Origin: Pseudomonas grimontii
Lineage (GTDB): Bacteria > Pseudomonadota > Gammaproteobacteria > Pseudomonadales > Pseudomonadaceae
Length of the DNA: 64,000 bases
Assembly: GCF_007858185.1 (NCBI RefSeq)
Contig: NZ_VFES01000022.1
Location: 32,252 to 96,251 of the forward strand
Direction of reading: 5' to 3'
The position numbers and the translations under genes are program-made. This document shows positions 34,372 through 42,115 of the stretch, in pieces; positions within the stretch are counted from its first letter, which is position 1, and each line of letters starts with the position of its first letter. The notes below the pieces were generated by a model that saw nothing but the letters and a program-made list of their open reading frames with translations, was not told where the DNA came from and ran no database searches.

Positions 34372-34593
34372 TTACAGGTCTTTAACGGTGCGAACCTGAT
34401 CTTTGTTGATGCGGGTACGCTTGCCGTCAAGCTGTTCGAATTCGTAGAAACCCGAATCTTCGTTGTATTTCGGGGTGTCGACGGCCTGGATTTCGCGACC
34501 GTCATTCAGGGTGATCACTGTCGGCGAGGCGCAACCGGCGAGGGTAGCGAGGCCCAGTGCAAGCATGAGAGCGGCGATGGTCCGGTGAGTCAT
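34372..34593 (-). CDS. YgdI/YgdR-family small lipoprotein
   Basis: A 73-residue lipoprotein: signal MTHRTIAALMLALGLATLAG with lipobox LAGC (C21), then PTVITLNDGREIQAVDTPKY and the family's GFYEFEQLDGKRTRINKDQV. DUF903/YgdI members are small SH3-like periplasmic lipoproteins of unknown role. The start at 34593 is fixed by the signal peptide; the upstream in-frame ATG at 34656 is rejected. Confidence 0.88.
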   Translation of the reverse strand: MTHRTIAALMLALGLATLAGCASPTVITLNDGREIQAVDTPKYNEDSGFYEFEQLDGKRTRINKDQVRTVKDL

Positions 34594-34674
34594 GGGTGTT
34601 GTCTCCGAGAGAATACTTTTTGATTGCTGACCTTGTGACGTGTGAGACGTCGCCAAAGTTCCTTAAGCGAAGCT

Positions 34675-35277
34675 TCATTCTGACACGTCAAACCTTGGGC
34701 GCAACAGCTCTGGTGTATTCAGGTTGGCCAGGCGCGGGTCATCGGTTGGGCATTCCAGGCCCACGCCGCCCAATTGCAGGAGGATCTTTCGGGGGCTGCG
34801 TTCACCGGCATGCCAGGCTTGTTCTACCTCGGTTTGCAGGCCGATGGGGATGATGCAGATCAAGGGTTCCCAGAATTCACCGTGGCGCACCATCACCGGC
34901 AACAATGGATTGCGTTGTGCGGTTTCACGCAGGTCGGCGAGCAGTCGGGCATCGATATGGGGCACATCACACGGCAGGATCAGCAGGTGCTCATGGCGCG
35001 CGGCGGCCAGGCCCGCGCGGATACCGGCCAGCGGGCCGGGGAAGTCCGGGCTGTCGTCGCTCACCAACTGGTCGGCATAGGGCGCGTACTGCGCCTGGTT
35101 GCGGTTGCACGAGATGATCAAGTCATCGGTCAGTGGCCGCACCAGGCGCTGCAAGTGTGCGATCAAGGGCAGGCCGTGCCAGTCCAGCAGGCCTTTATCC
35201 TGGCCGCCCATGCGCTGGCCGCGGCCACCGGCCAACAGCAGGATCGAACAGGGCAGGGGTATTGAATCGAGTGGCAT
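34675..35277 (-). CDS. mobA: Molybdenum cofactor guanylyltransferase MobA
   Basis: Adds GMP to Mo-molybdopterin to form the guanine dinucleotide cofactor. The 200-residue protein has the nucleotide signature SILLLAGGRGQRMGGQDKGL, PLAGIRAGL, and the metal-binding LILPCDVPHIDA. The start MPLDSIPLPCS at 35277 matches family length. It is divergent from moaB-moeA, 76 bases apart, so the cofactor genes probably share a promoter region. Confidence 0.94.
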   Translation of the reverse strand: MPLDSIPLPCSILLLAGGRGQRMGGQDKGLLDWHGLPLIAHLQRLVRPLTDDLIISCNRNQAQYAPYADQLVSDDSPDFPGPLAGIRAGLAAARHEHLLILPCDVPHIDARLLADLRETAQRNPLLPVMVRHGEFWEPLICIIPIGLQTEVEQAWHAGERSPRKILLQLGGVGLECPTDDPRLANLNTPELLRPRFDVSE

Positions 35278-35353
35278 GTGGGTTCCGCGCAGGCAGCTGA
35301 ACAGGGGCCTGTGATATAACATCGGGCTGTTCCTTCGACAACCGGACCGTGCC

Positions 35354-35893
35354 ATGAAAGCCAAGGCCGATGCGCCCTTCGTAGCCCTGAATATCGCTGT
35401 ATTGACCGTCAGCGACACCCGCACCCTGGACACCGATACCTCGGGCCAGGTCTTCGTCGACCGCCTCACTGCCGCCGGCCACAACCTGGCCGAGCGTGTG
35501 CTGCTCAAGGACGACCTCTACAAAATCCGCGCCCAGGTCGCCCACTGGATCGCCGAAGACGTGGTGCAGGTTGTGTTGATCACCGGCGGCACCGGCTTCA
35601 CCGGCCGCGACAGCACCCCCGAAGCCGTCAGCTGCCTGCTCGACAAACAGGTCGATGGCTTTGGCGAACTGTTCCGCCAGATCTCCGTGGCCGACATCGG
35701 CACCTCCACCGTGCAATCCCGCGCCCTGGCCGGCCTGGCCAACGGCACCCTGGTGTGCTGCCTGCCGGGCTCCACCAATGCGGTGCGCACCGGTTGGGAT
35801 GGGATCCTCGCCGAACAACTGGATAACCGTCATCGCCCGTGCAATTTCGTGCCGCACCTGAAGCTCGCCGAACCCTGTGAATCCCGTGGGTAA
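35354..35893 (+). CDS. moaB: Molybdenum cofactor biosynthesis protein MoaB
   Basis: MogA/MoaB-fold protein that adenylylates molybdopterin. The 179-residue protein has AVLTVSDTRTLDTDTSGQV at the N-terminus, VVLITGGTGFTGRDSTPEAV and LPGSTNAVRTGWDGIL. It overlaps moeA by 17 bases in another frame, which points to translational coupling. Confidence 0.93.
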   Translation: MKAKADAPFVALNIAVLTVSDTRTLDTDTSGQVFVDRLTAAGHNLAERVLLKDDLYKIRAQVAHWIAEDVVQVVLITGGTGFTGRDSTPEAVSCLLDKQVDGFGELFRQISVADIGTSTVQSRALAGLANGTLVCCLPGSTNAVRTGWDGILAEQLDNRHRPCNFVPHLKLAEPCESRG

Positions 35894-37103
35894 GCCCGGC
35901 AAGACCGGCGCCCTGATGCCGGTAGAACAAGCCCTGCAGCAGCTGCTGGCGATGGCCGACGCCGCGCCCATCCGCGAGCAGCAACGGCTGCCCCTGGCCG
36001 AGTGCGATGGTCGGGTGTTGGCGCAGGACCTGGTCTCCACCCTCGACCTGCCGCCCTGGCCCAACAGCGCCATGGACGGTTACGCCATATGCCTGGCGGA
36101 TTGGACCGGTGAACCGTTGCCCGTCAGCCAGCGTATCTTTGCCGGCCAGGCGCCGCAGCCGCTGGCCGCCGGCACTTGCGCACGCATCTTCACCGGGGCG
36201 CCGGTACCGGAAGGCGCGGACTGCGTGGAAATGCAGGAAAACGCCGTCGTCCACGCCGATGAGCGCGTGAGCTTTACCGAGCCGTTGCGCCCAGACCAGA
36301 ACATTCGCCCCCAGGGCCAGGAAACCACCGTCGGCGAGTTAGTGCTCGCGGCCGGTACGCGCCTGGGCCCGATCGAGCTCGGCCTGGCGGCATCCCTGGG
36401 CCGTGACCGCCTGGACGTGATCCGCCGCCCGCGTGTCGCCGTGTTGTCCACTGGCGATGAACTGATCGAACCCGGTTTGCCGCTCGGTCCGGGCCAGATC
36501 TACAACAGCAACCGCCGCGTGTTGTGCAGTTGGCTGAAGCGCATGGGTTGCGAAGTCATAGACGCTGGCATCCTGCCGGATGACCTGGAACAGACCCGTT
36601 CCAGACTGGCAGGCTTGAGCGCGGTGGATCTGATTTTGTCCACGGGCGGTGTGTCGGTGGGCGAGGCGGACTTCCTCGGTATCGCCCTGCGCGAAGAGGG
36701 TGAACTGGCGTTATGGAAGCTGGCGATCAAGCCGGGCAAACCCCTGACTTTTGGCCATTTCCGTGGCGTGCCGGTGATCGGCCTGCCGGGTAACCCGGCT
36801 TCGACCCTGGTGACCTTTGCGCTGTTGGCGCGCCCGTACTTGCTGCGCCGCCAAGGTGTAGCAGACGTAGAGCCGCTGCGTTTCGACGTGCCGGTGGGGT
36901 TCACCTGGCCCAAGCCGGGCAATCGTCGCGAGTATCTGCGCGGGCGCATCGAGCAGGGCAAGGCGATCATCTACCGCAACCAGAGCTCCGGCGTGCTGCG
37001 CAGTGCGGCGTGGGCGGAGGGGTTTGTGGAGGTGTTGGAAGGCACGACGCTGGACATCGGTGATCGAGTCAATTTCATCCCGCTAAGCGAAGTCTTGAAT
37101 TGA
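35877..37103 (+). CDS. moeA: Molybdopterin molybdenumtransferase MoeA
   Basis: Inserts molybdate into adenylylated molybdopterin. The 408-residue protein has the full set: PPWPNSAMDGYAI, ARIFTGAPVPEGADCVEM, VLSTGDELIEPG, LSTGGVSVGEADFLG, KPGKPLTFG and LPGNPASTLVTFALL. The start is GTG at 35877, with another GTG at 35889. It ends the moaB-moeA operon and is followed by a REP doublet. Confidence 0.94.
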   Translation: MNPVGKPGKTGALMPVEQALQQLLAMADAAPIREQQRLPLAECDGRVLAQDLVSTLDLPPWPNSAMDGYAICLADWTGEPLPVSQRIFAGQAPQPLAAGTCARIFTGAPVPEGADCVEMQENAVVHADERVSFTEPLRPDQNIRPQGQETTVGELVLAAGTRLGPIELGLAASLGRDRLDVIRRPRVAVLSTGDELIEPGLPLGPGQIYNSNRRVLCSWLKRMGCEVIDAGILPDDLEQTRSRLAGLSAVDLILSTGGVSVGEADFLGIALREEGELALWKLAIKPGKPLTFGHFRGVPVIGLPGNPASTLVTFALLARPYLLRRQGVADVEPLRFDVPVGFTWPKPGNRREYLRGRIEQGKAIIYRNQSSGVLRSAAWAEGFVEVLEGTTLDIGDRVNFIPLSEVLN

Positions 37104-37114
37104 CCCCAATCCAA

Positions 37115-37209
37115 ATGTGGGAGGGGGCTTGCCCCCGATGGCGGAGTATCAGTTACCTAACTTGTGTAGCTCAAACCACCGCTTATCGGGGGCAAGCCGC
37201 CTCCCACAT
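37115..37209. repeat. REP doublet, family A
   Basis: ATGTGGGAGGGGGCTTGCCC and its reverse complement enclose about 40 bases between the convergent moeA and FlhB-like genes. Confidence 0.88.
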
Positions 37210-37235
37210 TTGAACCTGTATATGCCTGTGGCTAT

Positions 37236-37565
37236 TCAGTAGTCGTCGCCACGCTCGGTCACATCCCGCTCCACCGGCCCCGCATCCGGGTCATAGCCCA
37301 CCGGGAACTTGCCTTTCAAGGTCCAGGCAAACGCGATGATTTCGGCAATCGTGCGGTACAACTCTTCCGGAATACTGTCGCCCAACTCCATGCGTGCCAG
37401 CAGTTTCACCAGCTCGGCGTTCTCATAGATAGGCACTTCATTTTCCCGCGCCAACTTGAGGATGGCTTCAGCCAGGGCGTCATCGCCCTTGGCGGACAAG
37501 GTCGGGGCTTGTTGGCCGTCGTACTTGAGGGCAATCGCCTGGCGCGGCGGGTTGGCGTTCTTCAT
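37236..37565 (-). CDS. Free-standing FlhB C-terminal domain protein
   Basis: A 109-residue protein matching only the cytoplasmic end of FlhB/YscU export-switch proteins: QAIALKYDGQQAPTLSAKGD, ENEVPIYENAELVKLLARME and DSIPEELYRTIAEIIAFAW. The four membrane helices and the NPTH autocleavage motif of full FlhB are absent, so it corresponds roughly to the fragment made after cleavage. It follows fliK with a 4-base overlap, linking it to export-substrate switching in the flagellum. Confidence 0.9.
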   Translation of the reverse strand: MKNANPPRQAIALKYDGQQAPTLSAKGDDALAEAILKLARENEVPIYENAELVKLLARMELGDSIPEELYRTIAEIIAFAWTLKGKFPVGYDPDAGPVERDVTERGDDY

Positions 37566-39139
37566 GCGGTCTCATCCACCCAGCGTTGTTCCAGTCCGGT
37601 TTTTGGCCCGCGCGGCGGTGTGCCGAGGTGGCAATCCAGGTCGCCGACGTTGATGCCCGAAGTCACCAGCCGTTCGCGTAGATTGCCCAGATGGCTTTCG
37701 ATCAGGCTGGCGGTGAAAGGTCGCGTTGCCCAAAGCTGGCTGGACAGTTTGCCCTGGGTCAGTTGCGCCTGGACCTGCAACGGCCCCAGAGGCTCCATGT
37801 CGAAGGCCAGTTCGACGCGCCAGAGCATTTGCTTCGGATCTTTTTTGTCCTTGCGTTCGGGTTGGTCCTTGTCCGGCGCCGGCTCTTCGCGCTGGAACTT
37901 GACCTGTAATGGCACGATGTCTTGCAGGGTGCGCATGGGGATTTCCAACTGCCAGGTGGTTTGCAGGCGGCCGTCGGCGGTGGTGCCGGTTTGCTCCAGG
38001 CTCGACAGCTGGTGGCTCTGTAAGCGGGAAATGGCCCCGGCGGCCAGGCGCAGCAGATTTTCCAGGTCGCCTTCGCCCTCCAGTTTGGCCATCAGCCGTT
38101 CCGGCAGCGGGAAACCTGCGGGTACCTGGCGCGCGCCGACCTGACCGAGGGTGCCCAACGGGCTGCGTACGAAGTTGGGCAGCACTTGGGCCAGGGTGTT
38201 GGCGGCAAGAATGGCATTCAGGTTGGTGCTGGCGGGCAAGGCAGGCAGTAGGTCGGCGACCAGGCGCAGCAGCGCGCCCTTCATATCCAGCGGCGGCACT
38301 TGCGGGTTTTGCCCAGCCAGCAATTTGGCTTCAAGAAAGGCTCCGCTGTTCTGGATCACCTGGGCCAGCACCTTGGGGTTGCTCACCTGTGCCAGGTCGG
38401 GCAAGGCGGCCAGTAAACGATCCGCCGCAGCCCGCAGTTCGGTGGAGGTACTGTCACCCCGGGGCAGGTTCTGCAGGGCGGTGAACACCGCGTCCAGCGA
38501 GCCCTGGCGACTTTGCTGGGTCGACAGTTGCTGGGTGACGGCCAATTGATCCTTGAGGCCGCTCAACGGCACGAAGTTCAAGGTTTGCGCGTTCTGCACC
38601 ACGGCGCTGAGCAAGCTGCCCACGCGCAACGGTTGCGGGCTTTCCACGGTCAGGGTCGCACCCGCCAGGGCGTTATTGAGCACCGTCACCAACGAGCGGT
38701 AGACCGCCGGCTGCGCCGTGCCCTGGGGCAGCAGTTGTGTAGTCAGCACCTTGGCCTGCAGCAGGGTGCCTTCCGGCATCCTGGCCGTATCGATACGGGT
38801 GAGGGCGGCAACGTTGGCGCTCAAGGCTTGTTGCAGGCTGATGGTCAAGTTGCCGGCGGGTGTCTGGCTCACCGCCACGTTACTGCCCAACGGCAAGGGT
38901 TGTGCGCTGCTGGCTTGCACCAGCGTCTGGCGGCCGCCTTCAAGGGTCAGCTTCAGCAACAGCTGAAACGCCTCACCGCCTTGTTTCAGGGCGAGCACCT
39001 CGGCGTTCACGGTTTTGCCCGGGTCGATCAGCCCGGTCTGCGGCTCCAGTAGTTTCAGCAGTGCCCCAGGCGCAGGCGCAGGGCTTTGCCCGGCTGCCGG
39101 GGTGGGAGGGAGCGTAGGAAGGTTGATCTCGCCGGTCAT
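37562..39139 (-). CDS. fliK: Flagellar hook-length control protein FliK
   Basis: Molecular ruler that ends hook growth and switches export through FlhB. The 525-residue protein has a proline-rich, low-complexity N-terminal half (LPTLPPTPAAGQSPAPAPG), long Gln/Ala/Leu-rich middle and the conserved C-terminal Flg_hook domain (LWRVELAFDMEPLGPLQVQA, LGNLRERLVTSGINVG). The start MTGEINLP at 39139 is preferred to 39190. It is coupled to the FlhB-like gene and is the only flagellar locus here, away from any flagellar cluster. Confidence 0.88.
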   Translation of the reverse strand: MTGEINLPTLPPTPAAGQSPAPAPGALLKLLEPQTGLIDPGKTVNAEVLALKQGGEAFQLLLKLTLEGGRQTLVQASSAQPLPLGSNVAVSQTPAGNLTISLQQALSANVAALTRIDTARMPEGTLLQAKVLTTQLLPQGTAQPAVYRSLVTVLNNALAGATLTVESPQPLRVGSLLSAVVQNAQTLNFVPLSGLKDQLAVTQQLSTQQSRQGSLDAVFTALQNLPRGDSTSTELRAAADRLLAALPDLAQVSNPKVLAQVIQNSGAFLEAKLLAGQNPQVPPLDMKGALLRLVADLLPALPASTNLNAILAANTLAQVLPNFVRSPLGTLGQVGARQVPAGFPLPERLMAKLEGEGDLENLLRLAAGAISRLQSHQLSSLEQTGTTADGRLQTTWQLEIPMRTLQDIVPLQVKFQREEPAPDKDQPERKDKKDPKQMLWRVELAFDMEPLGPLQVQAQLTQGKLSSQLWATRPFTASLIESHLGNLRERLVTSGINVGDLDCHLGTPPRGPKTGLEQRWVDETA

Positions 39140-39191
39140 CGTGCGCATCGTCTCTGGGGAAATTGCCCTCTTTAGCGTAGGGCATCGCATG

Positions 39192-39197
39192 TATAAT
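39192..39197 (+). promoter_or_regulatory. Likely -10 box of the ccm operon
   Basis: TATAAT at 39192-39197, 143 bases before ccmA. No good -35 is spaced correctly (TTGCCC at 39163 is too far away), so an activator or a different factor may help. Confidence 0.45.
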
Positions 39198-39339
39198 GCC
39201 GCCCGTCTGCAAAGAGAGCGGTAAAAACCTCACAACTATTTGATCCAGCTCTCTAAAATCGGTCGCCAAAGCCGTTATTGTGCTTCTTTCTATAACGGCC
39301 GCTGCACCGCCGACTTGAACCGTAAAGGCCCGCGATCTC

Positions 39340-39975
39340 TTGACCAGCCCTCTTCTTGAAGCCGTAGCGCTCTCCTGTGAACGCGACCTGCGTCTGCTGT
39401 TCGAGCATCTCGACCTGTGTGTGGCGGGCGGCGACATGGTGCAGATCAGCGGCCCTAACGGCAGCGGCAAGACCAGTCTGCTGCGTCTGCTGGCCGGCCT
39501 GATGCAGCCCACGGCGGGTGAAGTTCGGCTGAACGGCAAGCCGCTCAACGAACAACGCACCGAACTGGCGCGCAACCTGATCTGGATCGGCCACGCCGCC
39601 GGAATCAAGGACGTGCTCACCGCCGAAGAAAACCTCAGCTGGCTCAGCGCCCTGCACCATCCCGCGAGCCGCGAAGCCATCTGGCAGGCCCTGGCCGCCG
39701 TGGGCCTCAAGGGTTTCGAAGACGTTCCCTGTCACACCCTGTCCGCCGGCCAGCAGCGCCGCGTGGCCCTGGCGCGCCTGTACCTGCCGGGCCCGCCGCT
39801 GTGGATCCTCGACGAACCCTTCACCGCCCTCGACAAACAAGGCGTCACCCAATTGGAAGAACACCTGGCGCGACATTGCGAGCAGGGCGGCCAGGTGGTG
39901 CTCACCACCCACCACACCCTGGCGCGCATGCCTGTCGGTTACCGCGACCTTGACCTGGGCCGGTGGTCGGTATGA
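39340..39975 (+). CDS. ccmA: Heme exporter ATP-binding subunit CcmA
   Basis: ATPase of the CcmABCD complex that releases heme-loaded CcmE. The 211-residue ABC protein has Walker A SGPNGSGKTSLLRLLAG, the signature TLSAGQQRRVALARLYL, Walker B LWILDEPFTALD and the H-loop LTTHHTL. The start is TTG at 39340. It overlaps ccmB by 4 bases and begins the nine-gene cytochrome c maturation operon. Confidence 0.93.
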   Translation: MTSPLLEAVALSCERDLRLLFEHLDLCVAGGDMVQISGPNGSGKTSLLRLLAGLMQPTAGEVRLNGKPLNEQRTELARNLIWIGHAAGIKDVLTAEENLSWLSALHHPASREAIWQALAAVGLKGFEDVPCHTLSAGQQRRVALARLYLPGPPLWILDEPFTALDKQGVTQLEEHLARHCEQGGQVVLTTHHTLARMPVGYRDLDLGRWSV

Positions 39976-40640
39976 GTGTGTTTGCCTTGTTGGTCGCCCG
40001 CGAAGCGCGGTTGCTGTGCCGTCGTCCGGCCGAATTGGCCAATCCGCTGGTGTTCTTTGCCATCGTGATCGCGTTGTTCCCGTTGGCGGTCGGCCCCGAG
40101 ACTAAACTGTTGCAAACCTTGTCGCCGGGACTGGTGTGGGTCGCGGCCCTTTTGTCCGTCCTGCTCTCGCTGGACGGGCTGTTTCGCAGTGATTTCGAAG
40201 ACGGTTCCCTCGAACAGTGGGTCCTTTCGTCGCACCCCCTGCCACTTCTGGTACTGGCCAAGGTACTGGCACACTGGGCTTTTTCCGGCTTGGCGCTAGT
40301 CTTGCTCTCGCCACTGTTGGCAATGATGTTGGGATTGCCCAGCGAGTGCCTGCCGATCCTGCTGCTGAGCCTGCTGCTCGGCACTCCGGTACTCAGCCTG
40401 TTGGGGGCAGTGGGTGCCGCGTTGACCGTCGGTTTGAAGCGGGGTGGCCTGTTGCTGGCCCTGTTGATTCTGCCTTTGTACATCCCGGTACTGATCCTGG
40501 GCAGCGGCGCGTTGCAAGCCGCGCTCATGGGCATGCCGGCGACCGGTTACCTCCTGTGGCTTGGCAGCCTGACCGCCTTGGCGGTAACCCTGACACCCTT
40601 TGCTATAGCCGCCGGCCTGAAGATCAGCGTCGGTGAATAA
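39972..40640 (+). CDS. ccmB: Heme exporter membrane subunit CcmB
   Basis: Membrane partner of CcmA, 222 residues with six hydrophobic helices. Family segments seen are ELANPLVFFAIVIALFPLAV, LLSLDGLFRSDFEDGSLEQW and GTPVLSLLGAVGAALTVGL. The start ATG at 39972 is four bases inside ccmA. Confidence 0.93.
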   Translation: MSVFALLVAREARLLCRRPAELANPLVFFAIVIALFPLAVGPETKLLQTLSPGLVWVAALLSVLLSLDGLFRSDFEDGSLEQWVLSSHPLPLLVLAKVLAHWAFSGLALVLLSPLLAMMLGLPSECLPILLLSLLLGTPVLSLLGAVGAALTVGLKRGGLLLALLILPLYIPVLILGSGALQAALMGMPATGYLLWLGSLTALAVTLTPFAIAAGLKISVGE

Positions 40641-40731
40641 TGAGGTCTGACCAAGCGGCACTGTCAGCTCTTCAACATAAGAAAGACCCTACGCTTCTCG
40701 CCATGACGAGAAGCAACCGTGAGAAACAGCA

Positions 40732-41487
40732 ATGAACTGGACCTGGTTTCACAAGCTCGGCTCGCCCAAATGGTTCTACGGCATCAGTGGCAAACTGCTG
40801 CCTTGGTTCAGCATCGCCGCCGTGTTGCTGATCGGCATCGGCCTGGTCTGGGGCCTGGCCTTCGCGCCGCCGGACTACCAGCAAGGCAACAGCTTTCGCA
40901 TCATCTACATCCACGTGCCCGCCGCGATGCTGGCCCAGTCCTGCTACGTGATGCTGGCGGTGTGCGGCGTCGTCGGCCTGGTGTGGAAGATGAAACTCGC
41001 GGACGTCGCCCTGCAATGCGCCGCGCCCATCGGTGCGTGGATGACCGCCGTGGCGCTGGTCACCGGCGCGATCTGGGGCAAACCCACCTGGGGTTCGTGG
41101 TGGGTGTGGGATGCGCGACTAACGTCCATGTTGATCCTGCTGTTCCTGTACTTCGGTCTGATTGCGCTGGGCAATGCGATCAGCAATCGTGACAGCGCCG
41201 CCAAGGCCTGTGCGGTGCTGGCGATTGTCGGCGTGATCAACATCCCGATCATCAAATACTCGGTGGAGTGGTGGAACACCCTGCACCAGGGCGCTACCTT
41301 CACCCTCACCGAAAAACCGGCGATGCCCGTGGAAATGTGGGCGCCGTTGCTGCTGATGGTGCTGGGGTTCTACTGCTTCTTCGGCGCCGTGCTGCTGATG
41401 CGCATGCGCCTCGAAGTGCTCAAGCGTGAAGCCCGCACCAGCTGGGTCAAGGCCGAAGTGCAAACCTGCCTGGGAGCGCGTGGATGA
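40732..41487 (+). CDS. ccmC: Heme exporter/lyase subunit CcmC
   Basis: Membrane protein that presents heme to CcmE. The 251-residue protein carries the tryptophan-rich WGSWWVWDARLTSMLILLF motif that binds heme in the periplasm, with conserved histidines in YIHVPAAMLAQ and near VEWWNTLHQGAT. About six helices. It lies 91 bases after ccmB, the only sizeable gap in the operon. Confidence 0.95.
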   Translation: MNWTWFHKLGSPKWFYGISGKLLPWFSIAAVLLIGIGLVWGLAFAPPDYQQGNSFRIIYIHVPAAMLAQSCYVMLAVCGVVGLVWKMKLADVALQCAAPIGAWMTAVALVTGAIWGKPTWGSWWVWDARLTSMLILLFLYFGLIALGNAISNRDSAAKACAVLAIVGVINIPIIKYSVEWWNTLHQGATFTLTEKPAMPVEMWAPLLLMVLGFYCFFGAVLLMRMRLEVLKREARTSWVKAEVQTCLGARG

Positions 41488-41660
41488 GTTTTGCTTCTTT
41501 CAGTGATTTTCTCGCCATGGGCCACCACGGCCTGTATGTCTGGACGGCCTATGGCATCTGCCTGGCCGTGCTGGCCCTCAACGTCGCCGCGCCGATCCTG
41601 GCCCGCAAGCGTTACCTGCAACAAGAGGCGCGTCGTCTGCGCCGGGAGACCGAAAAGTGA
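41484..41660 (+). CDS. ccmD: Heme exporter small subunit CcmD
   Basis: A 58-residue single-helix protein, MSFASFSDFLAMGHHGLYVW at the start, one membrane helix (TAYGICLAVLALNVAAPIL) and a basic tail (ARKRYLQQEARRLRRE). CcmD is needed to release holo-CcmE. It overlaps ccmC and ccmE by 4 bases each, which confirms the frame. Confidence 0.92.
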   Translation: MSFASFSDFLAMGHHGLYVWTAYGICLAVLALNVAAPILARKRYLQQEARRLRRETEK

Positions 41661-42112
41661 ATCCGCTGCGTAGAAAGCGTCTGTTGATCATCCTTGCCAT
41701 TCTGGCCGGCGTCAGTATTGCCGTGGGCCTGGCGATGAGCGCCCTGCGGGAGAACATCAACCTGTTCTACACCCCGACCCAGATCGCCAACGGCGAAGCG
41801 CCGCTGGATACACGCATCCGCGCCGGCGGCATGGTGGAGAAGGGTTCGCTGAAGCGTTCCGGCGATTCCCTCGACGTCACCTTCGTGGTCACCGATTTCA
41901 ACAAGGCCGTGACCATCACTTATCGCGGCATCCTCCCGGACCTGTTCCGCGAAGGCCAGGGCATCGTCGCCCTGGGCAAGCTCAACGCTGATGGCGTAGT
42001 GGTGGCCGATGAAGTGCTGGCCAAGCACGATGAGAAATACATGCCGCCTGAGGTGACCAAAGCCCTCAAGGACAGCGGCCAGTCCGCACCAATCCCAGCG
42101 AAGGAGGGCTAA
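41657..42112 (+). CDS. ccmE: Periplasmic heme chaperone CcmE
   Basis: Binds heme covalently and carries it to the CcmF/H lyase. The 151-residue protein has a signal anchor (LLIILAILAGVSIAVGLAM), a beta-barrel OB fold and the heme-attaching H124 with Y128 in LAKHDEKYMPPEV. The start is GTG at 41657, overlapping ccmD. Confidence 0.95.
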   Translation: MNPLRRKRLLIILAILAGVSIAVGLAMSALRENINLFYTPTQIANGEAPLDTRIRAGGMVEKGSLKRSGDSLDVTFVVTDFNKAVTITYRGILPDLFREGQGIVALGKLNADGVVVADEVLAKHDEKYMPPEVTKALKDSGQSAPIPAKEG

Positions 42113-42115
42113 GTC

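Noticed and set aside
35877..35893. Possible frameshift between moaB and moeA
   Set aside because: Both proteins are complete in their own frames; the 17-base overlap is a normal coupling.
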